Positions 40,125 to 48,028 are shown, counted from the stretch's first letter. The stretch: DNA of 64,000 bases from Nakamurella alba (GCF_009707545.1 NZ_WLYK01000003.1:1-64000), one strand, 5' to 3'. The notes: generated by a model not told the origin, from the letters alone. Numbers and translations are program-made.

Positions 40125-41381
40125 TCAGACCAGCACACCCGCCGTCGATCGGCAACGCGCGCCGATCACCCCGGCCAGGTGACCGGCGTCCCGGGCGATC
40201 CCGGCGAACCGGCCGGAGCCCCAGGTGTGCAGCCACGGCAGACCGAGGAAGTAGCAGCCGGGCACCGGCGTCACCCCGCGGTCGTGCTCGGGCCGGCCCG
40301 CGGCGTCGAAGACCGGTAGGTCCAGCCAGCTGTAGTCACCGCGGTAACCGATGGCCCAGACCACCGCGCCGACCCCGGCCAGCTCCAGCGCCGTCGGCTC
40401 GGTCGGCGGCACCCACACCGGCCGGTACCGCTGCTCCACCGGCGCGTCGATGCCCTGGGTGGCGATCCAGCCGTCGATGTCGTTCTTGATGCTCTCCATC
40501 ACGGCGTCGGCGGCGTCCAGCGACCGGGTCAACGTGGGCGCGAAACAGGCCTGCCCGTCCACGATGTCGATCATCCGGCCGTAGAGCTGCATGCCGCGCA
40601 GGGCGAAGTCGCGCAGGTCGATGTCGCGGCCGCCGTCCCGGCCGGTCACGTAGTGGTTGGTCTTGTCCCGCTGCGCCCGGCCGGCGGCATCCGGGGTGAT
40701 GCCGCGGTCGTAAACGCCCATGTCCTCCAGCCAGGCGACGCAATCCCGGCCCCGGTAGAAGCGGGCCACCCGGGGGGCGCCGCCGACCGCGAGATGCACC
40801 CGGCGGCCGTCCAGCAGCAGGTCCTCGGCGATCTGCGCCCCCGACTGCCCGGTGCCGACCACCAGCACATCACCATCGGGAAGCGCTGCCGCACTGCGGT
40901 ACTCGCTGGAATGCAGCTGCCGGACACCGATGGGCAGCCGGTCGGCGAAGCCCGGCACCACCGGGTGGTGGTAGCCGCCGGTGGCGATGACGACCTGCCC
41001 GGCGTGCAGCACACCGGCGTCGGTGGCGACCCGGAAACCGCCGCCGGGCACCTGCTCCAGCCGGCGGACGGCGGTGTGCTCGCGGACCGGCGCGCCGGTC
41101 CGCCCGGCGTAGGACCGGACCCACTCGTAAACCTCGTCACGGCGCATGAAGCCGTCGGGGTCGGGCCCGTCGTAGACGCATCCGGGCAGCCGGCACTGGA
41201 AGTTCGGCGTCACCAGCGTGAAGTTGTCCCAACGGCCGTCGCGCCACTCGTGCGCAACGGTCTCCTGCTCCAGCACCACGTGGTCGATGCCGTCGGCCAG
41301 CAGCAGCGCGCTGATCGACAGCCCGGCCTGCCCGCCGCCGATGACAACGACGTCCTGGTACTCGGTCCCGGGCCCGTTCAT
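40125..41381 (-). CDS. MSMEG_0569-family flavin-dependent oxidoreductase
   Basis: 418 residues, FAD/NADPH monooxygenase-like. FAD-binding DVVVIGGGQAGLSISALLL at residues 10-28, VVLEQETVAHEWR, NADPH-binding DVLVVGTGQSGAQIAEDLL near residue 180, and VWAIGYRGDYSWL near the C-terminus. In the related Pseudomonas Nit1C cluster the matching gene is called nitH, by my recollection. It overlaps the MSMEG_0570-like gene by four bases (ATGA). Confidence 0.88.
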   Translation of the reverse strand: MNGPGTEYQDVVVIGGGQAGLSISALLLADGIDHVVLEQETVAHEWRDGRWDNFTLVTPNFQCRLPGCVYDGPDPDGFMRRDEVYEWVRSYAGRTGAPVREHTAVRRLEQVPGGGFRVATDAGVLHAGQVVIATGGYHHPVVPGFADRLPIGVRQLHSSEYRSAAALPDGDVLVVGTGQSGAQIAEDLLLDGRRVHLAVGGAPRVARFYRGRDCVAWLEDMGVYDRGITPDAAGRAQRDKTNHYVTGRDGGRDIDLRDFALRGMQLYGRMIDIVDGQACFAPTLTRSLDAADAVMESIKNDIDGWIATQGIDAPVEQRYRPVWVPPTEPTALELAGVGAVVWAIGYRGDYSWLDLPVFDAAGRPEHDRGVTPVPGCYFLGLPWLHTWGSGRFAGIARDAGHLAGVIGARCRSTAGVLV

Positions 41382-41695
41382 CGTGCACCTCCACCCTGGA
41401 CAGCGGCCGGCAGCGGCGGCAGCATGGTGAGCACCTCGACGCCGGCCGCGTCGGCGTGCCCGGCGGCATGCTCGTGGATGTCGGCCAGCGTGCCCATCGC
41501 CGAGGTGCAGGCGACGCCGTACTTCGCACGCACCCGCTCCGAGGCCTCGTGCAGCGCACGTCCGGCCCGATCCACGAAATCACCGACGGGATAGGTGGTC
41601 CCGGGGGTCAGGTGGTCGTGCAGCACCAGCGACGGCGAGTAGCAGTCCTGCAGGGTCCCGTCCGGCCAGCGGACGCGCATGGTCATCTCAGGCAT
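41378..41695 (-). CDS. MSMEG_0570-family small protein
   Basis: 105 residues. MRVRWPDGTLQDCYSPSLVLHDHL, then YPVGDFVDRAGRALHEASERVRAKYG, then TSAMGTLADIHEHAAGH: matches in form the small conserved protein that accompanies these clusters. No enzymatic motif. ATG 41695 overlaps the end of the active hydrolase gene by eight bases and has GAGG upstream; ATG 41686 is possible. Confidence 0.82.
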   Translation of the reverse strand: MPEMTMRVRWPDGTLQDCYSPSLVLHDHLTPGTTYPVGDFVDRAGRALHEASERVRAKYGVACTSAMGTLADIHEHAAGHADAAGVEVLTMLPPLPAAVQGGGAR

Positions 41696-42557
41696 GGCTG
41701 CCGACCTCCGCGGTGTAGGCCTCGGGGCGCCGGTCGCGCAGGTGGAACATCGCCCGGCGGGCGGTGTCCAGCTCGGCCTCGACGTCGACCGACACGGTGG
41801 CCACCCCCTCGGCCGTGCCGGTGGTGGCACGCAGGTCGCCCCCGGGTCCGACCACCTTCGCGCTGGCCACGAAGCGCAGCGATCCGAAGGTCCCGGACTG
41901 GTTCGCCGAGGCCCAGACCACCTGGTTCTCCAGCGCTCTCGCGCGGTCGAACAGATCGAACCGCTGGGTCCAGCGGTCCTGCGCGAGATCTCCCGCCGAC
42001 GCCGTGCGGGAGGCAGGCCAGGCGGAGATACAGGCGATGATCCGCGCACCGTCCAGGGCCAGCGCACGCGCGGACTCCGGAAAGGCCTTGTCGTAACAGA
42101 TCATCGTGCCCATCCGGCCGACCGGCGTCTCGAAGGCCGCGAAGCCCTCGCCCGCCTCGTAGGACAGGTTCTCGCCCAGCGGCTGGTGCACCTTGCGGTG
42201 CACGCCCAGCACACCGTCGCCGTGCAGGGTGACGGCCGTGTTGTAACGCCGGCCGTCCAGGTCCTCGCAGAAGCCGACGACAACGGTGAGATCCCCGGCC
42301 TGGCGGACGATCCGGGCGATCTCCGGGCCGTCCAGGGTCAGCGCAGGCGGCAATGTGCGGCCACCCACCGGGGCGGCGTCCGGTCCGCCGGGACCGCCGA
42401 GCGCCGACAGGTAACCGCCGAGCGCCGCCTCCGGCAGCACCAGCAGCTCCACCCCGGCGGCTCGCGCCCGGGCGATGTGGCCGCCGATGTCGGCGAGCCC
42501 CTGTTCGAGGTCGCGGCCGAACGGCGCCGCGACCGCGCTGATCGTGGTGGTGGTCAT
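41688..42557 (-). CDS. Carbon-nitrogen hydrolase (nitrilase superfamily), intact triad
   Basis: 289 residues with Glu43 (LLVLPEAALGGYL), Lys122 (HRKVHQPLGENL) and Cys154 (GRMGTMICYDKAFPES; codon at 42096-42098). The CYDxxFPE form places it with amidase-type members and not with the Nit6803 nitrilase found in other Nit1C clusters, whose motif is a CWEN type. Likely substrate: a small amide, nitrile or N-carbamoyl compound. It is similar along its length to the inactive protein at 39.3-40.1 kb, so the two look like products of a duplication. Overlaps the GNAT-AIR gene by four bases. Confidence 0.9.
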   Translation of the reverse strand: MTTTTISAVAAPFGRDLEQGLADIGGHIARARAAGVELLVLPEAALGGYLSALGGPGGPDAAPVGGRTLPPALTLDGPEIARIVRQAGDLTVVVGFCEDLDGRRYNTAVTLHGDGVLGVHRKVHQPLGENLSYEAGEGFAAFETPVGRMGTMICYDKAFPESARALALDGARIIACISAWPASRTASAGDLAQDRWTQRFDLFDRARALENQVVWASANQSGTFGSLRFVASAKVVGPGGDLRATTGTAEGVATVSVDVEAELDTARRAMFHLRDRRPEAYTAEVGSHA

Positions 42558-43981
42558 GCCTTCCCCAATCCGGTGACGACGTCCAGGACGTCGGTGAGTT
42601 CGCCGTCGGGCCAGCGCAGCCGGACCCCGGCGCCGTCGGTGAGCCGTCCGCAGGAGGCGGTGACGGCGGGCCCGGCCGGTGCGACGGTGCGATCCGGCCG
42701 GTCGGTGGTGATCATCCCGAAACCCGGGAAACAGGTGAACCAGTCGCCGACCGAGGCGGCATCCGGCCGCGGCACCGCGGCGACGTCCAGCTCGGCGCCG
42801 GTGCCGCTCGCCTCGGCGAGCATGCCCAGCGTGCCGACCAGGCCGGCCATGCTGATGTCCTTGGCGGCCCGCGGCCGGGTGGCGGCGACACAGCCGGCCA
42901 TCGCGGCCAGGTCGTCGGAGGTGCGGACAGAGGTGGAGTCCCACTGCGCGCCGGCGTAACCCTGCCGCCACTGCCCGCCGAGATCGGCGGTGACGCTGAC
43001 GGTGTCGCCGCTCCGGCCACCGCCCGCGGCCACCGGACGGTCGGTGCGGCCGAGGGCGGTGACCGACAGCGAGGCCGGCACGCCGAGCTGGGTGTGCCCG
43101 CCGAGCACCGGCACCCGCCAGGCGTCGGCGGCGTCCTTGAGCCCGGTCAGCACCCGGCGGGCGAAGGAGACGTCCCGCGCACCGAGGCTGTCCAGCAGGC
43201 CGACCGCGGTCGCACCCATCGCGGAGAGGTCGTTGACGTTGACCAGCACGGCACACCAACCGGCCCACTCCGGGGTGCGTTCGACCATCGACGGCAGGAT
43301 GGCGTCGCTCGCCGCGATGACGTCGCTGCCCGGCACCGGTGCACCGTCGTCCCCGACGAAACCATCTCCACCCAACGAATTGTCGCCGCTCTGCAGGACG
43401 TCCAGCAGGCCGGCGAGCGGGGCCTTCGTGCCGCGGACCAGTCGGGAGATCCTCTCGATCGGGTACCGCATCAGCACGTGCGGCCGCGACTGCACGCTGG
43501 TCTCCCGGACACGCTGCCAGCCGAGGCGGCGGAACAGCACCTCGTTCTGCGGCTGCACGGTGGCGTCGAAACGCAGCACCCCGGCGGACTCGGCGATCAC
43601 GCAGGCCGCCCGCACCAGCGCACTGCCCACCCCGCGCAGCGCCTGTCCCTGCGGGGCCACCACCAGCCGGGACCCGGTCCACCAGCCGATGTCCGGGTCG
43701 GTGGCCGGGGACAGCCGCACCCCGCCGACGATCTCGCCGCGGCCGTCCCGGGCCACCACGACGACGGTGCGCGGGTCGGCGTCCAGCTCGTCCAGGTCGG
43801 TACCGGTGAACAGCTCCTGCTGCTGCACGAACACCTGGCGGCGCAGCTTCCGGTACTCCTGCACCTCCCAGTCGAACTCGGCGCGGCCCAGGGTGAAGGC
43901 GGGTGGCGGCGCGACCCGGGTGATCGGGCCGGTCAGCACGTTCTCCGCCAGGGCGGTGACATCGCTGGTGTGAGCGGCCAT
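42554..43981 (-). CDS. Fusion of MSMEG_0567/sll0786-type acetyltransferase and sll0787-type AIR-synthase-like protein
   Basis: 475 residues. Residues ~25-175 are a GNAT-like domain (YRKLRRQVFVQQQELFTG, VGGVRLSPATD, GSRLVVAPQGQALRGVGSAL, FRRLGWQRV). Residues ~180-475 resemble the PurM/AIR synthase fold (SGDNSLGGDGFVG, AVLVNVNDLSAMGATAVGLLDSL, VPVLGGHTQLG, ALSVTALG-like strand, AAKDISMAGLVGTLGMLAE, CFPGFGMITTD). In Synechocystis these parts are separate neighbouring genes. The start is one base after the radical SAM stop. Confidence 0.82.
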   Translation of the reverse strand: MAAHTSDVTALAENVLTGPITRVAPPPAFTLGRAEFDWEVQEYRKLRRQVFVQQQELFTGTDLDELDADPRTVVVVARDGRGEIVGGVRLSPATDPDIGWWTGSRLVVAPQGQALRGVGSALVRAACVIAESAGVLRFDATVQPQNEVLFRRLGWQRVRETSVQSRPHVLMRYPIERISRLVRGTKAPLAGLLDVLQSGDNSLGGDGFVGDDGAPVPGSDVIAASDAILPSMVERTPEWAGWCAVLVNVNDLSAMGATAVGLLDSLGARDVSFARRVLTGLKDAADAWRVPVLGGHTQLGVPASLSVTALGRTDRPVAAGGGRSGDTVSVTADLGGQWRQGYAGAQWDSTSVRTSDDLAAMAGCVAATRPRAAKDISMAGLVGTLGMLAEASGTGAELDVAAVPRPDAASVGDWFTCFPGFGMITTDRPDRTVAPAGPAVTASCGRLTDGAGVRLRWPDGELTDVLDVVTGLGKA

Positions 43982-43982
43982 C

Positions 43983-45038
43983 TCAAGCACCGACCCCGGA
44001 GAGCAGGCCGCACGCGCCGCACGCCGCACAGCCGGCCTTCTGGTCCGACCCGCGCATGCCCAGGTGCACCAGCACCTTGCCGACCCGTCGGGTCACGTCC
44101 TCCAGCACGTCGGCCCGCGGCGGCGCCGCGCCATCCTGCGCGGCCAGCGTGCCCGGGATCGGCCGGAACGGCACGACGAACGGGTACACGCCCATCAGCG
44201 CGAGCTCCTCGGCGGCCGCCACCAGCTCGTCCGGGTCCTCACCGAGGCCGACGAGCAGGTAGGTGGAGACCTGGTTGCGGCCGAACACCCGCACCGCCTC
44301 GCGCCAGGCGGCGCGGTACTCGTCCAGCGACACCGTCGACTTGCCCGTCATCCACCGGGCCCGCACCGTGTCGTCCATCGACTCCACATGGATGCCGATC
44401 GACGAGGCGCCGGCCTCGCGCAGCTCGGTGAGCACCGCCAGGTCGCCCGGCGGTTCGCACTGCACCTGGATCGGCAGCTCCGGCACCGCCGCCTTCACCG
44501 CGCGCACGCAGCGGGCGAGATGCCTGGCGCCACGGTCCTTGCCGTTCGAGGTGCCGGTGGTCATCACCATCTGCCGGACACCGTCCAGATCCACCGCCGC
44601 CCGGGCCACCTCGGCCAGCTGGGCCGGGGTCTTCACCGCGGTGGTGGCACCGGCCGCGAGCGACTCCTCGATCGCGCAGAACCGGCAACGCTCGGCCTCG
44701 TCGTACCGGACGCAGGTCTGCACCACCGTGGTGGCGAGCACGTCCTTGCCGTGCAGCCGGGCCAGCTTCTCGAACGGGACCCCGTCGGTGGTGGCCAGGT
44801 CGTAGAACCGCGGCCGGGCCACCACCTCCAGGTCCAGTCCGGTGTCGTCGCCGTCGTAGAGCACCCGGCCGTCGACGACCTCGTAGGGCGACTGCGGGTT
44901 GCGCGGGATGGCGGCGCCGAGACCGCCGACCAGCACGTGCCCGTCGTCGCTGGGACCGGCGCCCGGGCCGCGGCGCACCGGCGCTTCGAACCGAAATCCT
45001 CGCAGAACCAGGTCGACCCGCGTTCCGAGACCGGTCAT
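43983..45038 (-). CDS. MSMEG_0568-family radical SAM protein
   Basis: 351 residues. Cys109, Cys118 and Cys121 form C-x8-C-x2-C (CVRYDEAERCRFCAIEE), a spacing unlike the common C-x3-C-x2-C and typical of this family. VMTTGTSNGKDRGARHL, IQVQCEPPGDL and GIHVESMDDTVRARWM follow in the barrel. The C-terminus has three more cysteines, 337, 340 and 343 (GCAACGACGLL), that could bind a second cluster. Reaction unknown. ATG 45038, ten bases after the MSMEG_0572-like gene. Confidence 0.88.
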   Translation of the reverse strand: MTGLGTRVDLVLRGFRFEAPVRRGPGAGPSDDGHVLVGGLGAAIPRNPQSPYEVVDGRVLYDGDDTGLDLEVVARPRFYDLATTDGVPFEKLARLHGKDVLATTVVQTCVRYDEAERCRFCAIEESLAAGATTAVKTPAQLAEVARAAVDLDGVRQMVMTTGTSNGKDRGARHLARCVRAVKAAVPELPIQVQCEPPGDLAVLTELREAGASSIGIHVESMDDTVRARWMTGKSTVSLDEYRAAWREAVRVFGRNQVSTYLLVGLGEDPDELVAAAEELALMGVYPFVVPFRPIPGTLAAQDGAAPPRADVLEDVTRRVGKVLVHLGMRGSDQKAGCAACGACGLLSGVGA

Positions 45039-45048
45039 CGTCGACGCC

Positions 45049-45570
45049 TCAGACCATGTAGGTCGAGTTGATGATGGCACCCTTGCGGGCGTAGTAGATG
45101 AGGGCGTCCTGGACGTCCAGCGGGTGCGACGGGATGACGCCGGCGATCAGGTCCTCCTCCCGCAGGCCGTGCAGGGACAGCCCGAACCGGCAGCAGAACA
45201 CGGTGCCGCCCTCGGCGATGAACGTCTCCAGCGCACCGTTGATGTTCTGCTCGCCGGGGAAGGCGTTGTCGCCGGTGGTCGGGAAGCCGCGGTTGGCGAT
45301 GCAGTTCATCGCGCCCGGGCCGTAGAAGTACATCGCCGACTCGAAGCCCTTCCGCAGGGCACGGGTGGCCTGCAGGATCGCCACGAAGCTCACCGAGGAC
45401 TCGTGGGCGATGCCGTGCACCAGGGTGAAGTAGCTCTGCCCGGGCTCGGCCTGGAAGTCGGGGAAGATCTTCGTGCTGCCGTAGATGTTGCTGCCCTTGG
45501 GCAGTGAGGGGTGCGGGATCTCCGCGAGCGAGGCGGCGATGTTCTCGGCGATGCTGTCCTCGAACGGCAT
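45049..45570 (-). CDS. MSMEG_0572/Sll0783-family nitrogen-starvation protein
   Basis: 173 residues; DsrE-like in parts. IFPDFQAEPGQSYFTLVHGIAHESSVSFVAILQATRAL, FESAMYFYGPGAMNCIANRGFP, FIAEGGTVFCCRFGLSLHG with a Cys pair, and IIYYARKGAII-like end. In Synechocystis Sll0783 is induced by nitrogen starvation and affects polyhydroxybutyrate storage. ATG 45570 has AAGGAC upstream; a long dyad lies 25 bases further up. First gene of the tight run. Confidence 0.87.
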   Translation of the reverse strand: MPFEDSIAENIAASLAEIPHPSLPKGSNIYGSTKIFPDFQAEPGQSYFTLVHGIAHESSVSFVAILQATRALRKGFESAMYFYGPGAMNCIANRGFPTTGDNAFPGEQNINGALETFIAEGGTVFCCRFGLSLHGLREEDLIAGVIPSHPLDVQDALIYYARKGAIINSTYMV

Positions 45571-45594
45571 GGACGGTCCTTTCGGGCTGTGACT

Positions 45595-45620
45595 CGGCCG
45601 GTACCGGGCGGTACCGGCCG
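45595..45620 (-). promoter_or_regulatory. Perfect dyad upstream of the nitrogen-starvation-type cluster
   Basis: CGGCCGGTACC (45595-45605), GGGC, GGTACCGGCCG (45610-45620): 11-base perfect arms, 25 bases before the MSMEG_0572-like start. It could be an operator or an RNA hairpin over the leader; the closeness to the start codon favours control of the cluster over termination of the amidohydrolase gene 165 bases upstream. Confidence 0.55.
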
Positions 45621-45784
45621 TGGCGTGTGATGCGGTTGGTGGGCGGATCGTGCGGTGGTGCGGTGCTGACATCGGCTGTACGGCAGTGGATGTCGGTGGA
45701 GCTGATCGGCTTGCGGGACGGTGCGGGGCTGTCGGGGCCGTTGGGGCAGGATGTGTCGGTCAAATCAGGTCAGGTCCGGGGCGG

Positions 45785-46618
45785 TCAGGGTCGGTCGTAG
45801 AGGGCGGCGAAGTTGTCGGTGAACATGGCGCGGGCGAGTTCCCCGTCGCCGACGGCGGCCTGCAGGCGGGCCAGCTCGCCGGCGTGGTCCCCCCACGGCT
45901 CGTCACTGGCGAACAGCACCCGGTCGTGGCCGATCCCGCGGCGCTCGATCTCGTCGGCCAGCCAGCGCGGCGCGAAGCCGATCGCCCACGACGTGTCGGT
46001 GTAGACCTTCTTGCCGGCCTCGATCCAGTCGAAGAAACGACCGGAGATGAGCTTGATGTGACCGCTCATCCCGCCGCCCATGTGCACCAGGTGGATGGCC
46101 ACGTCGTCGCCGTAGCGATCGACAAGCCGCCCCACCTTGTCGATGTCGCTCGCCGCGCCGGGTGAGGTGTGCACGTGCACGACCAGCCCGTGCTCCCGGG
46201 CGGTGGCGAAGATCTTCCCCAGGCCGTCCTGGCAGTCCGGGTCGTCGACGCCGCCGCCGAGCAGGAAGCTGGTCTTGAGGGCCCGGACGCCCGGCTCGCC
46301 GGCCAGGCCGAGCGCCTTGTCGGTGAGCGCCGCGTCCGCCGACTTCGGCGACACCCAGAGCCCACAGACGAGCCGGTCCTGGTTCTGCACCGCCTCCAGC
46401 ACGAGATCGTTGAGACGGAAGGAGATCTCGACGTCCGGAACGCCGTAGTTCGGCAGGATCAGCGCCCGCTCGGTGCGCTCGGCGGCCAGGTCCTGCAGCA
46501 GTTCGGCGACGGTCTCCCGCGCCGCGAGATCCGGGTGCACCGCGGGTCCGCCGTAGAACGGAAACGCCGGGAGCCGCCCGATGTGCCGATGCGAATCGGC
46601 CAGGGTGCCCGCTGTCAT
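45785..46618 (-). CDS. Amidohydrolase-2 family metal-dependent hydrolase
   Basis: 277 residues. N-terminal metal pair in DSHRHIG, then LKTSFLLGGG, VVHVHTSPG, IHLVHMGGGMSGHIKL and FASDEPWGDHAGEL give the His/His/His/Asp ligand set of TIM-barrel amidohydrolases or decarboxylases. Same strand as and 215 bases upstream of the MSMEG_0572-like gene, so it may belong to the same regulon. Substrate unknown. A dyad lies 20 bases upstream of the ATG. Confidence 0.8.
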   Translation of the reverse strand: MTAGTLADSHRHIGRLPAFPFYGGPAVHPDLAARETVAELLQDLAAERTERALILPNYGVPDVEISFRLNDLVLEAVQNQDRLVCGLWVSPKSADAALTDKALGLAGEPGVRALKTSFLLGGGVDDPDCQDGLGKIFATAREHGLVVHVHTSPGAASDIDKVGRLVDRYGDDVAIHLVHMGGGMSGHIKLISGRFFDWIEAGKKVYTDTSWAIGFAPRWLADEIERRGIGHDRVLFASDEPWGDHAGELARLQAAVGDGELARAMFTDNFAALYDRP

Positions 46619-46637
46619 GACTCCAGTAGGCGGCCCG

Positions 46638-46668
46638 GTTGTTGCGGATGGGTTCGATCCGGAACAAC
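46638..46668 (-). promoter_or_regulatory. Inverted repeat upstream of the amidohydrolase gene
   Basis: GTTGTTGCGGA (46638-46648) and TCCGGAACAAC (46658-46668) pair at 10 of 11 positions around nine bases, 20 bases before the start codon. A candidate operator for the whole minus-strand unit. Confidence 0.48.
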
Positions 46669-46739
46669 GTCAGGTGTCGCGGCGCGACGTGCGCGTCATC
46701 TCACCGTCACACATCGCCGGATTCGTCCGCTTCCCGGCC

Positions 46740-46895
46740 CGACCCGGTTCGCCGGCTCGACCCGCTTCCCCGGCCGCCCCGGCCGACGTGGGCACCCCCG
46801 CTCCTGCCCCGATGCCGCGCGCGCGGTCGCCGGTCCGACCCGCTTCCCCGCCCGACCCGGCCGACGTGGGTCCGCGCCGCTGCCCCGATGCCGCA
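46740..46895. repeat. Imperfect direct duplication of ~78 bp
   Basis: CGACCCGCTTCCCC, CCCGGCCGACGTGGG and TGCCCCGATGCCGC occur in that order twice, 78 bases apart, with scattered changes between the copies. Confidence 0.7.
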
Positions 46896-47155
46896 CGGGC
46901 GGTCCGCCGGTCAGACCCGCCGGCGCGACGACGTCGGGCCGTCCCGGTGCACCCCTATGCCGTCCCGGTGCACCCGTGCAGGACCCCGCCCGGGCCGGCC
47001 GGTCCACCGATCGGTGGAGCCGGCTTTCCACCGGCGCTCCGGCCGATCGGCCGACATCCCGCGGCGCCGTCCGGGACGAGGCTGGTAACAGATCCGGTGG
47101 ACGGCACCGGGGTCGCCGGGAGGCGACACGAGCAGCACGGTCGGGAAAGGCCACG

Positions 47156-48028
47156 ATGATGAGCACACAGCACGAGGAGATCGGCACCGGCACCACGAGC
47201 GGCCGCATCACGAGCAGCGACATCACGAGCAACGGCATCGCCGGCCGTGCCGAGGGCATGGGGCGGCAGGACACGGTGCAGCGGGACATGGGCCTGCGGG
47301 ACCTGCGCGCCCTGCAGGCCGATCTCGCCGCCTTCCACGCCGGTGCGGGCCGCGGCCCGGTCGGGCCGGCCATCGAGCAGATCCCGGCAACGGAGACGAC
47401 CGGGGGGCTCTCCGGAGCCGACGGCGCGGCCGGGATCACCGGCGGACCCACCGATCTCGACAGCCGGGAGCGGGCCGCGCGGTCACTCGGCTACCGGCGG
47501 CAGAACATCCGGCAGGGCGCGATGATCGGTGCGCTGCTGATCGCGGTGCTGCTGCTGCAGGAGCCGTGGAACGACGGGGCGGCCGGCTGGTGGATCGTGG
47601 CGGCTTCGCTGGCCCTGCCGCTCGCGCTGATGTTCGCCGCGACGGCCGTGCTGCTCGGCCGCAGCCGCCGGGCGGACGGGATGGCCGTGGCCCCGGCACC
47701 GATCGTCAGCGGGATGGACGCCGAAGGCCGCCGCGCGGTGCGCCGGGCTTTCGCCACCGGCGTCCCGGCCACCGAGCCGCTGGCCCGGCGCGCCACCCTG
47801 GAGATCGCCCGCGCGACGGTGATCGGCTTCCTGCCGCGCTCCGTGCTGCTGGGTGTGCTGGTGATCATGGAGGTGCTGTTCGCCGCGGTCACCGCGAGCG
47901 CCGTCGGCGCCCTCCTCTGGGCCCTTCTCGCCGGCCTCACCGTGGCCCAGCTGATCGGCGGCGTCGCCCGCCTGCAGCGGTCGCACCGCTACCTGCAGGT
48001 CGCCGGCTGGTTGCCGGACGAGCGCTGA
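47156..48028 (+). CDS. Membrane protein of unknown function
   Basis: 290 residues. Residues 1-110 are polar, with a Ser/Thr-rich start, MGLRDLRALQADLAAFHAGAG and a Gly-rich linker, and are probably cytoplasmic. Four hydrophobic segments follow in two pairs: MIGALLIAVLLLQ / WIVAASLALPLALMFAATAVLLG and SVLLGVLVIMEVLFAAVTA / GALLWALLAGLTVAQLIGG. The basic end RLQRSHRYLQVAGWLPDER is inside. Start at the ATG-ATG pair, the first preceded by GAAAGG. I recognise no family. Confidence 0.65.
   Translation: MMSTQHEEIGTGTTSGRITSSDITSNGIAGRAEGMGRQDTVQRDMGLRDLRALQADLAAFHAGAGRGPVGPAIEQIPATETTGGLSGADGAAGITGGPTDLDSRERAARSLGYRRQNIRQGAMIGALLIAVLLLQEPWNDGAAGWWIVAASLALPLALMFAATAVLLGRSRRADGMAVAPAPIVSGMDAEGRRAVRRAFATGVPATEPLARRATLEIARATVIGFLPRSVLLGVLVIMEVLFAAVTASAVGALLWALLAGLTVAQLIGGVARLQRSHRYLQVAGWLPDER

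Larger units (their letters stand above)
46619..47155. other. Intergenic region with promoters and repeats
   Basis: Divergent region of 537 bases between the amidohydrolase gene and a membrane-protein gene. Apart from the dyad at 46638 and a 78-base direct duplication near 46740-46895, it holds two GTCCCGGTGCACCC repeats (46937-46975). No gene is credible. Confidence 0.45.

Noticed and set aside
46638-46668. GlnR box
   Set aside because: The dyad does not show the spaced GTnAC/GnAAC arrangement I would expect for GlnR.
46169-47155. N-terminal extension of the membrane protein at 47156
   Set aside because: Antisense to the amidohydrolase and then Arg/Pro-rich without motifs; the ATG pair at 47156 has a ribosome site.
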